DNA of 64,000 nucleotides from Callorhinus ursinus (GCF_003265705.1 NW_020312966.1:22706898-22770897), one strand, 5' to 3'; positions 35,570 to 46,905 are shown, numbered from the stretch's first letter. Notes: generated from the sequence alone by a model not told the origin. Program-made: numbers and translations.

Positions 35570-35607
<38 letters not shown>

Positions 35608-36215
35608 ATATATATATATATATTTTTTTAGCAGAAAAAACACATGGAGGATGTTGTATATTTTTTTTATTGCCTCCCTTCAAGTGGAACCTAAGTTTTA
35701 TTTCACTATTGCTGATGCTACACTGGGTCACTTGGGTAAAGTGGCACCACACGGTCTGTCCACTCAATTTATAAGAAATAATCCATGAGTGAATGATATT
35801 TTTAAACCCAGAGAGCGTTCGTCACCCAGTGCTTTTAGCATCAACATGTTGCCACCTGAATTTTCAGCTTGTAAGTCTTTGTTAAATTTTCTAAAATTTA
35901 AGTTTACGAATTTAAAAAGTTGACATAAATTAATGGGTGATATATTTAAATCGAGGGTAAATACAAGCTATGAATACTTGAGAAGAATTGCATGAAGAGC
36001 AACTATTAGCTTTGTTTTTCATTAAAATAAAAATTTTCATGTATTTTCAGAGATAGCCTCCTTAAAAAGTTGCACCAGAGACCTATAGTTCTATGTTTTA
36101 GACCACGCAATTTCCTATTTTTGAAATGTATATCACTTTTGCTTTCAAAAAAAAAATGAAGAAAACCACATCTATTCTCTTGTGTGTTGATTTCCAAATT
36201 GTTAGAATTTTTCTT
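33646..36215. other. Unique non-coding DNA with one microsatellite
   Basis: About 2.6 kb. The region 34180-34440 has a smooth, low-repeat composition with an E-box (CAGATG) and several AT-hook or homeodomain-like words, but nothing decisive. No coding frame is supported. Confidence 0.45.
35570..35624. repeat. Compound (CT)n(TA)n microsatellite
   Basis: CT/TCTT units run to about 35597 and pass into TA units to 35624. Confidence 0.94.
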
Positions 36216-36230
36216 TAATAATAAAAATAA

Positions 36231-36430
36231 TAGGGTCGACTGAGTGGCTTAGTCATTAAGCGTCTGCCTTCGGCTCGGGTCATGGTCCCAGAGTCCTGGG
36301 ATCGAGCCCCACATTGGGCTACCTGCTCGGCGTAAAGCCTGCTTCACCCTCTCCCACTCCCCCTGCTTGTGTTCTCTCTCTCACTGTCTCTCTCTCTGTC
36401 AAATAAGTAAATAAAATCTTTAAAATAATA
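36231..36430 (+). mobile_element. CAN-SINE, sense, CCACTCCCCCTGCTTG tail subtype
   Basis: Head GGGTCGACTGAGTGGCTTAG (mutated from the usual CCTGGGTGGCTCAG), then GCGTCTGCCTTCGGCTCGGG, a tail with TCTCCCACTCCCCCTGCTTG and AAATAAGTAAATAAAATC. Flanking AT-rich words (AAAATAATA on both sides) may be the TSD but are too simple to be certain. This tail subtype differs from the copies at 29348 and 38100. Confidence 0.93.
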
Positions 36431-37298
36431 ATAAACATTCATTTCTGAGAATAGTAATGAGGATTAATGGTATCAACTCACAACTGATAAGTGGTTGCTA
36501 CTAACATTTAGTGTATTTTTTCCATTTTTTTCTAGTTATTTACTTTTATATTCGTTTGCACTGCGTATGTAGTTGCATACCCTATTTCATATATGGATTT
36601 TTTTTAAGGTTGTGAATCTGGAATATATAAGAAGAAGAGCATCTATCTATATCACATATTGGGGCTTTTGACAAATAAAATAAAATAATGAAACAAAAAC
36701 TCCACTAGCCAATGTTACAATTCCTATCTTTAGTTGCCTTAATTCTTCACAGGCATAAGGTAATTTTCCTTTGGACTCAGGGGACCTTCTGGGTGGAAAC
36801 TTCAAAAGTGACTCTGAGATTTGGTGAATGGGTTGGAGGGGCCATGACTGATATTGGGGGCAAGAAAGAACAATGACTGCCCCAGAGAAGAGCTCACTGG
36901 TTTTTCCCAGCGGGTTCTGACACTCCCTGCAGAAGGTCTAATGAGCTCAGAAGGTGTGGCTGAAGCTGGTACCACTCAGGGCTCAGCTAAGCCACCATAG
37001 CACCGTATGTGCAAGATAATAGCCAACCTGTGAGTGTGGACGGTCAGTCTGGAGCGCCTCCAGACTCTGCAGAGACCCTGGCTGCCAAGGGCACTGTGGT
37101 GCACACAGCCCCACACAACACCAGGATGGGGACTATGTAAACAAGAACACCAATCATGGATTCCAATTTCACTCTTTCCTTTTCTGGCGTTTGAAGACAA
37201 GCCTAACTCCTTTCAACTGAGTATGGCTCCATGGGTCTTTGGACTTAGAGTGACTGAGAAGGAGATCTTTGGACTGCCCATTGATGACAATCAACAAT
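36431..37298. other. Unassigned non-coding DNA
   Basis: About 870 bp. The 104-codon + frame at 37034 overlaps the L1 insertion boundary and is not gene-like. Confidence 0.5.
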
Positions 37299-37311
37299 TA
37301 AAGGTGGAAAA

Positions 37312-37889
37312 ACAATCCTATAAATTCTTTCAAAGAACCAGCTCCTAGTTTTGTTGATCTGTTCTACTATTCTTTTGGTTTCTAGTTCATTGATTTCTGC
37401 TCTCATCTTTATTATTTCTCTTTTCCTGCTGGGTTTAGGCTTTACTTGCTGTTCTTTCTCCAGCTCCTTTAGGTGTAGGGTTAGGTTGTGTATTTGAGAC
37501 CTTTCTTGTTTCTTGAGAAAGGCTTGTATTACTATATACCTTCCTCTTAGGACCACCTTTGCTGCATCCCAAAGATTTTGAACAGTTGTTTTCATTTTCA
37601 TTTGTTTCCATGAATTTTTGTAATTCTTCTTAATTTCCCGGTTGGTCCATTCATTCTTTAGTAGGATGCTTTTTAGCCTCCATGTATTTGAGTTCTTTCC
37701 AACTTTCCTCTTGTGATCGAGTTCTAGTTTCAAAGCATTGTGGTCTGAAAATATGCAGGGAATGATCCCAATTTTTTGGTACTGGTTGAGACCTGATTTG
37801 TGACCCAGGATGTGATCTATCCTGGAGAATATTCCATGGGCTCTAGAGAAGAATGTGCATTCTGTTGCTTTGGGACAGAATGTTCTGAA
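37312..37889 (-). pseudogene. Inverted L1 ORF2 segment: end of endonuclease domain and linker
   Basis: On the - strand this segment is a single uninterrupted frame of about 190 codons. It contains RIDHILGHKS and then FSDHNALKLEL, the conserved SDH motif that carries the catalytic His of the APE-like endonuclease. A Lys/Glu-rich linker (KELEKEQQ...KREI) and the start of the RT region (KTRSWFFERI) follow. It is only a fragment, lies inverted relative to the rest of the same insertion, and has no start or end of its own. The intact frame suggests a fairly recent insertion. It is not a host gene. Confidence 0.9.
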
Positions 37890-38081
37890 CATGCACCCCA
37901 ATGTTTATAGCAGTGATGTCCACAATAGCCAAACTATGGAAAGAGCCTAGATGTCCATCAACAGATGAATGGATAAAGAAGATGTGGTATTTATATGCAA
38001 TGGAATATTATGCAGCCATCAAAAAATGAAATCTTGCCATTTGCAATGACATGGATGGAACTAGAGGGTATTATGCTAAGT

Positions 38082-38313
38082 GAAATAAGTCAATCAGAGG
38101 GCGCCTGGGTGGCTCAGTTGGTTAAGCAACTGCCTTCAGCTCAGGTCATGATCCTGGAGTCCCGGGATTGAGTCCCGCATCGGGCTCCCTGCTCGGCAGG
38201 GAGTCTGCTTCTCCCTCTGACCCTCTTCTCTCTCGTGCTCTCTATCTCTCATTCTCTCTCTCTCAAATAAATAAATAAAATCTTTAAAAAAAAAAGAAAT
38301 AAGTCAATCAGAG
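38082..38313 (+). mobile_element. CAN-SINE, young subtype, inserted in L1, with 18-bp TSD
   Basis: The body at 38100-38295 has the head GGCGCCTGGGTGGCTCAGTT, AGTCCCGGGATTGAGTCCCG, the CCCTCTGACCCTCTT tail and AAATAAATAAATAAAATC. Perfect repeats GAAATAAGTCAATCAGAG (38082-38099 and 38296-38313) are themselves L1 ORF2 sequence, proving that the SINE landed after the L1. Confidence 0.98.
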
Positions 38314-39361
38314 AAAGACAAGTATCATATGATCTCACTGATATAAGGAATTTGAGAAACAAGACAGAGGATCATAGGGGAAGGGAGGGAAAAATGAAAC
38401 AAGATAAAACTGGAGAGGGAGACAAACCATAAGACTCTTAATCTCAGGAAACAAACTGAGGGTTGCTGGAGTGGAGGGGGGTGGGAGGGATGGGGTGGCT
38501 GGGTGATGGACACTGGGGAGGGTATGGGCTATGGTGAGCGCTATGAAATGTGTAAGACTGTTGAATCACAGACCTGTACCTCTGAAACAAATAATACATT
38601 ATATGTTAATAAAAAAATAAAGGTGGAAAATCAAAAGCAAACAATTCAAACAAATATAGTAATGTCTTTGAATGGTGAGGCATATACCCAGTGATGTGAA
38701 TTACATGATTCAGGCATGAAGGAGAGCCAAGGAAGCTAATGGCTCCACAGAGTTGCTTTTGCCCAAGTTATATTGCTCTCAGTAGAGAGGAAACCAAGCA
38801 GGTGGAGCCATCTGACACCACCAAAGATGCACCCATTCTTCATCTGACATCTGCAATTCTTTTCATCTTGATTTAAAAGAAAAACAAAAGCTCAACTGTT
38901 AAATGCACAGAAAGTCAGGCTGTCTTTTAATTATGCTTTCTTAACATTGTTAACTAATGAATGTAATTCCATAAGAGGAAGAAGCCCTACTATTCCTAGT
39001 ATTTTGAAGGGCATAAGCAATCACGGCTACTATACTCTTCAGGTCTACTGGAATGAGCACGTACATTTGCCAAAATGTGTACCCTGTTCAATTCCAAATC
39101 TTTACTTGACTGATTCATAGATCATTGGTCTTAGCATGGCCAATAATCCATTTATGTTTTATTTAAGGGTGAGATTATAACCCTCCTTTGTTTACTGAAT
39201 GATTGCTATCTTTGTTTACTGATTACCTTGGTAAATGCAGTTCTCACTTTTCAGACAATTAAGCACATATTTTCAGAAATGTAGAGTTTTCCCAGTCAAT
39301 AAGGTCTTGAAAGTTAACTAAATTTTAACTGTTTCCAGTAAAAGACTAATGGGTTTCCATG

Positions 39362-39378
39362 CCCCCCTGCCCCCCCCC
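39362..39378. repeat. C-rich run (i-motif/G4-prone)
   Basis: Six Cs, TG, then nine Cs. The opposite strand is a G-rich homopolymer run; only two blocks, so quadruplex potential is modest. Confidence 0.85.
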
Positions 39379-39603
39379 AGTCTTTGTGAATAATTATTTT
39401 TTAAGGAAAAAGAAAAGAAACTCCCTCTGCACTTAATCAGCCTAGACTAGCCTATTTGGTAACTGTCACTTGAAATGGATGTGGTGTCACCTTTTTGTGA
39501 ATGGATGAAAACGTACCCCTTAAGTAAATGATAAACAGGAACCAGCAGTGACCGAGTATAATGAAGAGGGTGAGCGGGTGGGAGGGTGGGGTGGGCATAA
39601 TGA

Positions 39604-39606
39604 AAA

Positions 39607-39649
<43 letters not shown>

Positions 39650-39667
39650 ACAAACAAATAAATAAAA
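39604..39667. repeat. (AAAT)n microsatellite
   Basis: About 15 AAAT units with one AAAC interruption near 39651. No SINE or L1 body adjoins it, so it stands alone. Confidence 0.95.
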
Positions 39668-40669
39668 CCAACAGGGTTTTGCAAAGTGCCAAGATAAATC
39701 TCCCTGGGCTCTTGTTGGCACATTTATTTGAAAGACAGGAGGCATCATTTGGGTGCTCCTTGAACCAGTTTTTTGATCTTTACCTGTACACAGTGTGACA
39801 ATTGCCTTCTAACTTCGGGGACAAAGATGGAAGAGGCAAATCAAAACAAAAGAGAGGAATAAAACAAGAGCTCCCAAACTTGAGTTATTGCTGATATCAC
39901 AGCCGTGTTTCCTTTTAGCCTTCCTTTCCCCAGGTTAGGATCCGGGAACTGGGAATCTTGAGGGAATTTGTATCTCCTGCTTCTTCAACTTTCAAAGATG
40001 GGAATAGTCCAGCTGAGTTACTGCCTACATAGAAAGAACAATGAAACATTTAAAACTGCTGGAAAATGGTAAAGCTGATAAATTATATGGTATCCCTGAC
40101 AGCTGTTTTCTTCCCACAAACTCTGGGGTGGAAGCAGTTTTGTTTAAAGGGTAAAAGAACAAAAAATACTTTAGGGAGCTGAAAATATTTATTCAGAAAT
40201 TGGTAGAAGCACACCTAGGGAGAGATCTCTTATCATTTGGAGAATGCCTTCAAAAATATCATGTTCATTTTTTTTTCCAAAATGAGGATTAGTGTAGAGC
40301 ATTCATATAATTTCTCCCATGGTTGTTAAATCCTACACCCCCTGTACGAAAAGTAGACCTATCAGGAAATAGCAGAATGGGGATTATACTAAAGTGGGTA
40401 TCTGGCCCTAAAGCTGTTGATGAGAACACTATTTTCCCAGTAACCAGTACATTATGCTCAAACTCCCATTTTCCATCAAATCGGGATGCACTTCAAGACA
40501 TGATCACGGCCATAGACCCTTGTGAGTCCATGGTTAGAATTCCGGGCTGTGAGTAGGAAAACTCAGGACAGAGTCTCCAAGGCCCTTCCAACTTGAGGCT
40601 GTCCCTTGGTCCCAAAACCACTGTCAAAGTTTTTAGGTTTTATAATGGCAGACCCTTTGGTACTGATGT

Positions 40670-41235
40670 GTACCAACATCTCTCCCAGTTACCGTGGGCA
40701 CATAACACATCATCCCCAAACACAGAAGCATGCAGTAACTATTTCTTATGCTCGTGGATTGTGTGGCTCAGGATTTCAGACAAGTTAGAACAGACAGAAC
40801 TGCCTGTGCTCCATGATGTGTTCTGAGACCTCAGTGGAAGACTCCAAGGCTGGAACTGGAATCATCTGGTCATTCCATGTCTGGCTGTTAATGCTGACGA
40901 TGGGCCAGGGACCTTGATTCCTCTCCCTGGAGGCCTCTTTATTTGACCTCTTGAAGTGAACTAGTCTGGGCTTCCTATCTGCGTAGTGGCTGGATTCCAA
41001 GGGCAAACATCCCAAGAGAAAGAGCGCCAGCCAAGAGGAAGCCATCTTGCCTTTTCTAATCATGCTGTGGAAGCCACGTAGCCATGTAATGTCATTTGTG
41101 CCACACTCTGTTGACTGGAAAAGTCAGAAACCTGCCCAGGGTCAAGCAGGAGAAGGGGAGGGTGAGAGAAGGCTCCACCTCATCATAGGGAGGGGCAAGG
41201 TTCTGGAAGAGCATGAGGGACCAGAAGTGTTCAGA
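40670..41235 (-). mobile_element. Antisense LTR, MaLR/MLT1-like, nearly complete
   Basis: The ordered signature phrases are CAGTTACCGTGGGCACATAA (near 40687), TATTTCTTATGCTCGTGGAT (near 40740), GACCTCAGTGGAAGACTCCA (near 40828), GGCTGGATTCCAAGGGCAAA (near 40988), AGCGCCAGCCAAGAGGAAGC (near 41023) and GGCAAGGTTCTGGAAGAGCA (near 41194). They are the reverse complement of an MLT1-type LTR. No internal proviral region is seen. The open frames inside are by-products. Confidence 0.75.
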
Positions 41236-42564
41236 TGACATTTTTGAGATCTGGAGCTAAAGTACAGAATAGTTAAAAGATTAACTGGACAGATCCGTAT
41301 CTGGCAGGTAGTGAGACAGAGAACGTGTCCTCTCACACTCCAAAATCTGTCTTCTTTCAAGTACTCAGCAGTGAGAAGTATTACTCTCAGCTGAATGAGA
41401 GTTGCCTTCAGTGGGGGGGGGGGGGCGGGCAACATCTTCAGGGAAATCCAGGTTCATAAAGGGACAAAAATGAAAGTGCCCTGAGCTACTTCACAAAATT
41501 GGCATCATACCAGCCTGACCTCCAGGAATTACATGTTATTTAAATGCGTTTTTGTAAAAGAATGTGCTTTGTAAAGTTGTGTGATGTGTCTTATAAAGTT
41601 TTGTGATATGTTTTGTAAATTCATTATTTGGAATGTGTTTAGCCATGAAAAGGCTCTCAACTTCACAACTCTTGAGTTTTAAACTGACAGATACTATAGC
41701 TCAGGTATCTGAAGATATAAACTGCCCCATTGATTTTAATATGTTAATAAGAAAGGAGTACCCAAGGAAAGTAACAAATCAAGACCCAAACAATATAATG
41801 TGATATGACATATTTGTCAGTATCAAAGGAATGTCACTGAACAAAACAAACATTTCTGCCCTTACTCTAACAAGCTAAAATACAAAGCATACTAGGTGAA
41901 ATTTGACCTTTAAAAGCACTGTTAGTGATTTCTGAGTATGGTTGTTTACATTTTATATTTATATGTGAAAGACATCCATACATTTTAATAAAATTATTAT
42001 ACAGAAGTATTATACTGTAAGGGCAACCCCTTTATTAAAAATATGATAGCTACGAAAGAGTCAGCATTAAGAAAAAAAAAATGTATGACTAGAGAGAGGG
42101 ACAACTTAGTCTGGCTTCTCCCCGAGCAGAACAGGAGACAGATCCTTCTATTCAGTTAGTTAATGTGGGAATGTGTTCTAAGGACACGGGTATACAGAGA
42201 ATGAGATAAAAGAGCTCACAAAGAAAACACCACCACATGGGTGAGTCTTTGCATTAGTCCCTTAACCACAGGAGAAGCTTCTGAGGATACTGACAGAATG
42301 GATCTTAGCTCTTTCTGCCTGGAGAATGAACCCCTTCCCTCATTGGACAATGGTCCTCAGATGGGAATTCCCACCCTCCCATTGCTGAGCTGTGCATGCT
42401 GAGAGCAGAGCAAGTTCCATAGAGTCCCACCTCGCCATTTCGGAGGTGCCACAGGGCAGGGAGCGAGACGGATGCTGCAGAGGAGTGAGGCATGTGCAAG
42501 GCTGGAGCGTTGAAGTGTTATTTAAATAAAATTGAATGTGCAGATCTTAAGCGTCCAGTTGAAG
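41236..42564. other. Unique non-coding DNA with a G-run
   Basis: About 1.3 kb. The G-run at 41413-41429 is the only structural feature noticed. Confidence 0.5.
41413..41429. repeat. G homopolymer (13 G, C, 3 G)
   Basis: The 13-G run can supply three or four G-tracts on its own, so a quadruplex is possible. Homopolymer length is also sequencing-error prone. Confidence 0.85.
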
Positions 42565-43190
42565 AAGTGTTGACCGTTTCATATACAAGTGAAACCATCA
42601 CTGTAAACAAGATATGACTGTTGTTACTATAACCCTACAAAGTTATCTAAAGTCTAATTCTCCTCAGTTCTCCCCAGCTTCAAGACAACTACATTCTGAT
42701 TTCTATCACATTAAATTGGGAGCTTAATTTTACTTAAATTGTCATTAGTCTGATTTATAACAATGTAAATGTAATAAAAATATACACACCATTGCATGAC
42801 TTCTTTTACTCAACATGATGCTTTTGAGATTCATTCATGCTGTTATGTATATCGTGCTGTGATGTATATAGTACATTTATTTGTATTGTTTTATTTGTTA
42901 CCCAGTTTTTTTGTCAGGCAAGATTTTTTCTTGGAATATAAGGCTGTTTATCCATTTCCTCATTGATGGCACTGTGTTTTCCAGGTTTTAGGAATTATGA
43001 GTAAGGTGGCTATGAAGGTCCTTGTTCTTTTTGTGGAGATATATTTGCATTTCTTTGGGTAAATACCTAAAAATGGAACTGCTGGGGTCATGGAGTAAAT
43101 ATCTATCACAACCTTGCTGACCAGGTCTACATACGATGGTGCCATTTGATACTATCACCAGTTGCTCCACATCTTTTTGCCAATTATCTT
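42565..43190 (-). mobile_element. Old L1, antisense, 3' end part
   Basis: From the 3' UTR (GTGAAACCATCACTGTAAAC near 42589) through TTCTTTTACTCAACATGATG (near 42801) and TTGGGTAAATACCTAAAAATGG (near 43057), to GTTGCTCCACATCTTTTTGCC (near 43160). In sense this is the C-terminal ORF2 region (FLGIYPK-like) and UTR. It is continued after the LTR block by 43900-45230. Confidence 0.85.
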
Positions 43191-43899
43191 AGTGAGTAGA
43201 GGCTGTGAAGAGAACGCCATAGACTGGGGGGCTTAAACAAGAAACATTTATCTCTCATGGTTCTAGAGGCTGAGAAGTCCAAGATCAGGGTGCTTGCTGA
43301 CTTCGTTTCTGGTGAGAGCTCTCTTCCTGGGTAGCAGGTGGACACCTTCTTGCTGTATCTTTACTGGACAGAGAGAGAGAGGGAGAGACAGAGAGAGCTC
43401 TCTCTCTCTCTCTCGTTTGTTCTTAAAGGGGCACAAATCCCATTCCTGACAACGACACGGTTTTATTGTCTTGTAACATCTGCCACAGGTCTTGCTGGGC
43501 TAAAATTGAAGTGTCACAAGGTTGCATTCCTCCCTGGAGAGTTTAGGGAAAAATCCCTATCTTTGCTGTTTCCAGTTTCTAGAGGATGCTTGAATTCCTT
43601 GACTCATGGCCCCTTCCTCCATCTTCAAAGCCAGGTAGGTTATATCCCTCTAATCATTCCTTGTGGTCACATCTCTCCTTCTTTCTGAACTCAGCACTGA
43701 CAGTATCTCTGATTTTAAGAAACCTTGTGATTAGATTGGACACACCCAGATAATCCAGAATAATTCCCTTACCTGGATATCCTTAATTTAATCATACCTG
43801 TAAATTCCTTTTGCCATGGAAAGGGACATATCCACAGGTTCTGGAAATGAAGATGTGGGTATCTTTTGGGGGCTCATTATTCTGCCTACCACTGGTTCC
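43191..43899 (-). mobile_element. Antisense LTR block inside old L1, apparently two LTR types joined
   Basis: 43191-43445 reads as the reverse of an MST/MLT1A-like LTR end (CGCCATAGACTGGGGGGCTT, GAGAAGTCCAAGATCAGGGT). 43446-43899 reads as the reverse of the other LTR type, like that at 3888-4372 (TGCTGGGCTAAAATTGAAGT, CCTTCCTCCATCTTCAAAGC, AGATAATCCAGAATAATTCC, TCATTATTCTGCCTACCAC). The block splits an old antisense L1, so it is younger than that L1. No proviral coding sequence is present. Confidence 0.7.
43371..43414. repeat. (GA)n followed by (CT)n, self-complementary
   Basis: A GA-rich run (43371-43397, with GGGAGAGACA interruption) meets a pure CT run (43397-43414), so the strand can fold on itself with an almost perfect stem around AGAGAGAGCTCTCTCTCT. 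Confidence 0.9.
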
Positions 43900-45230
43900 T
43901 TGTTTTCTTAACAACCCTTGTTGAAAGAAACAATAAGAAAATTCCGGACCCACACACACTATTTTTCCTAGTCTATAGTGTCTTTTGGTAAGTAGAAAAT
44001 TTTAATTTTGATAAAGTCCAACTTGTTATTTTTTTTTCTGTTATGTCCTTTGCATTGTTGTACTTGTCGCATCCTATAAAAATATTTACTTACTCCAATA
44101 CTGTGAAGATATTTTCCTATGTTTCCTGCTAGGGGCTGCATTATTCCAGCTTTTATGGTTAGGTTCATTATCTTTCTTGAATTAAATTTGTGTATGAAGT
44201 GATGTAGTGGTCATGGTTCTTCTCTTAAATGAAAATATCTAGTTGTTCCAGCACCATTTGTTAAAGATATCCCCACCAAATGGAATTGGTGCTATGGCCA
44301 TCATTTAGTTCTGTGTGTCCATTGGGGTCCGTAGGTCGGCCACACTGATCTATTTGTCTATCCTCCCTCCATTACCACATTGTCATGATTATTGTAGCAT
44401 TGCAATAAGTTTTGGAATCAGGTAGGTAAAGCCTTCAAGTTTGTTCTTTTAAAATGGCTTCAGTTATTATATTTAGTAATTATTTAGTTAGTATTAGTTG
44501 TTTAGTTGTTTACATTTTGACGTAAATTTTAGAATTAGCTTGTCAATTTCCCCCTAAATCATGCTGAAAAATTCTTATTAGGGTTTCATTGGATCTATCA
44601 AGAAATGTGGGCAGAAAAGATATATTGAAAATATCGAGTCTCCAGATCCATGGATATGGTATTTCTCTCCATTGCTTAGGTCTGAGAGTAAATATCCTTT
44701 CTTATTACCAAATTTGGGAAAACACTTGCAATACTTTACTATTATGAAGTTAGCTGTAGGTTTTTCAAAGACATCCTTCATTATATTAAGGAATTTTCTC
44801 TAATCTTCTAGTTTGCTGGGAGGTTTTATTGTTAATGGATGTTGAATTTTGTCAAGGGCTTTTTTCAGCTTCAATTGAGATATTCATAGGATTTTTCTTT
44901 TATTCTGTTCATATGATGAATTCCATTAATTCATTTATCTAATGTTAAACTAGCCATACATTTTGGGAATTAATCCCAGTGGTCATGATACATTGTTCTT
45001 TTTTTTATGTATTGGGTTTGATTTGCTGTTATTCCTAATAGAATTTTGCATCTCTGTCATGAGAGTTTCTGATCTGAAACTGAAATTTCTTTCTTTGCCT
45101 GAATGGTCATTGCCAGGCTTTGTTTCAGTTATCAAACCTCACAAAAATAGGTTGGGAAGTTTTCCCTTTTCCCATCTCCTCCTAAAATTGGTATCATTTC
45201 TCGCTTCCTAAGGTAGAAATGGAGATAATC
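43900..45230 (-). mobile_element. Old L1, antisense, ORF2 RT region
   Basis: Continuation of the antisense L1 at 42565. It has TAATTTTGATAAAGTCCAACTTG near 44004, GTTGTTCCAGCACCATTTGTTAA near 44243, GATCTATTTGTCTATCCTCC near 44348, TGTTGAATTTTGTCAAGGGC near 44841 and GGGAATTAATCCCAGTGGTCATG near 44963. About 300 bp of L1 expected at the LTR junction are missing. Many stops; very old. Confidence 0.88.
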
Positions 45231-45477
45231 ATTTTTATATCTTTCTTCTTTCCTAGTAAACATACTTACAGCTATCCATTTCCTTTGAAGCATTGTTTTA
45301 TTATCACTCTACATTTTTGATATATTGTATTTTCATATCCATTCAGTTTGAAATGTTTTTCATTTCATTTCATTACCTCTTCTGATTTCTTTCTTGATCA
45401 TAAACTGTTTAGAAGTCATTTTGCTTAATTCCTAACTATCTGGAAACCACCTGCATCAGTATTCTACAATAGAAATA
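45231..45477. other. Possible further old L1, degraded
   Basis: GAAATGTTTTTCATTTCATT and TTGATCATAAACTGTTTAGAAG-type words could be antisense L1 linker sequence, but the order is not good enough to call. Confidence 0.35.
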
Positions 45478-45800
45478 TATTGTGAGCCACAGATATAATT
45501 TAAAAATTTCAATCATCCACATAAAAAACTGCAAATGAAATAAATGAATTTAAAGGTTAGTACTATATTTTATTTAACTCAGTATATCCAATATAAATCA
45601 TTCCCACATGTAATCAATGTAAAATTAGATAAAGATGCTTTACATTATATTTGTACTAAGCCTTTGCAATTTGATATGCGTTTTACCCTTATGACACATC
45701 TCAGTTTGGGCTAGTCACATTTCACATTGCTGGATAGAGCCACACGTGGCTACCGGTCACCTCTTGGCTACCGGTAGACAGCATAGCCCTAGCAGGGTGA
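45478..45800 (+). repeat. Probable non-autonomous DNA transposon (MER-type)
   Basis: GAGCCACAGATATAATTTAAAA (near 45484), ATCCACATAAAAAACTGCAA, a central TATTTTATTTAACTCAGTATATCC (near 45567), CACATCTCAGTTTGGGCTAGTCACATTTC (near 45694) and GCCACACGTGGCTACCGGTC (near 45740) keep the order of a familiar mammalian MER-type repeat. I cannot name the exact family. Confidence 0.55.
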
Positions 45801-46484
45801 TACTCTGCTTTTTTTCCTAGAGTCCCCATTTTAGGTCTGTCTATGCTAATACTTGATTGGGAAATGTTAGAAGAACAGGAAACTAACAACTTATCTCTGC
45901 TGGGGGCTAGGCCGAGGTTTCTCTTATCTAATCCATGGCTCTGTTTTTCCCAACGGAAGTAAAACCAGATGCCTCTGTAGGTAATGGACTGACCAAAGTA
46001 GTATCTCCAACTTACACAGGAAGTAGATGAAATCAGCGCCTCAGGAAGTCGCCCATGGCACACTTAGGATCCTCAGGAAAAAAAATAGGGATAGTTCTCT
46101 ATCAACTTTATTATGCAGAGTAATTTAGCTTTTCCCAGTAATTTAGCTTTTCTAAGTCTCTGCCCCAAGCTGCACCCCGAAATTATCCGGAACTGGGGAG
46201 TGGGGGAAACCATCTCTTTGACACCACCCGGCCTCTACCCAGAGCAAGTGGAATTAAATATGGCAAGCACTTCTTGTTTGTTTTGAACCACGCTTGTGGT
46301 TATTCTCTTTGCAGTTTCCTGGTTTTTTGTTTTGTTTTGTTTTTAACACCTACTCTAACATTTCTGGATAAATTGTATTGGTTTCCCTCTATTTTAAAAC
46401 GATTTATGCAATCAATTTCTGTGGTTGGAATCTATTTATGTATTTGTCTATACCTAAATACATGCATTCATACGTACATGTGGA

Positions 46485-46533
<49 letters not shown>

Positions 46534-46905
46534 GACTCTCAGACTCATTCTCCTAAGTATGGCCATTCCAGATTTCGGGGTAACATTCTTTTCTTATTAA
46601 AGCCCTGATTTTTAACATAGTTTCTCTCTCGGGCATTTATGCTTTCAGTCAGTGTGCAAAATCTCTCACTCTCGTAATGAAAGTATAGACCTTATTTTTA
46701 GCACTAAGCCACTTGTCTGTGTAAGAGGAAGGTCTCCATAAATACCACTATAGAATTACTCTGCTCTTGAAACATGATGATAGTTACCTGACTTTGGCTT
46801 CTCATTTTCCTTTTTCAGGAATTCCAACACAAAAAACAAAAGCCACCTCACTTCACAACCCTATTTAGGAATGCCCCTGCTGTTGAGTGCTACAGCTTTC
46901 ATATC
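45801..46905. other. Unique non-coding DNA with a TG microsatellite
   Basis: About 1.1 kb. Apart from the TG repeat no element is recognised. The open frames running through the TG repeat are artefacts. Confidence 0.5.
46487..46529. repeat. (TG)n microsatellite
   Basis: About 21 perfect TG units. Confidence 0.97.

Larger units (their letters stand above)
37299..38630 (+). mobile_element. Twin-primed (5'-inverted) L1 with TSD and a nested SINE
   Basis: Direct repeats TAAAGGTGGAAAA at 37299-37311 and 38618-38630 bound the insertion. Its 3' part (about 37890-38617) is sense L1: the end of ORF2, a 3' UTR and an A-rich tail. Its 5' part (37312-about 37889) is L1 ORF2 in the opposite orientation. 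About 2.4 kb of ORF2 that should lie between the two is absent. A SINE later inserted at 38100. The 3' UTR has only the first of the two blocks seen in the L1 at 1-2275 and ends GTTAATAAAAAAATAA, with an intact AATAAA. Confidence 0.93.
38631..40669. other. Unique non-coding DNA with simple repeats
   Basis: About 2 kb. Apart from a C-run at 39362-39378 and the AAAT microsatellite, no element is recognised. The three overlapping - strand frames near 39450-39750 arise from the AAAT repeat and are not genes. Confidence 0.5.

Noticed and set aside
39447..39748. Overlapping - strand frames encoding Leu-Phe-Ile-Tyr repeats
   Set aside because: They are translations of the AAAT microsatellite in different frames.
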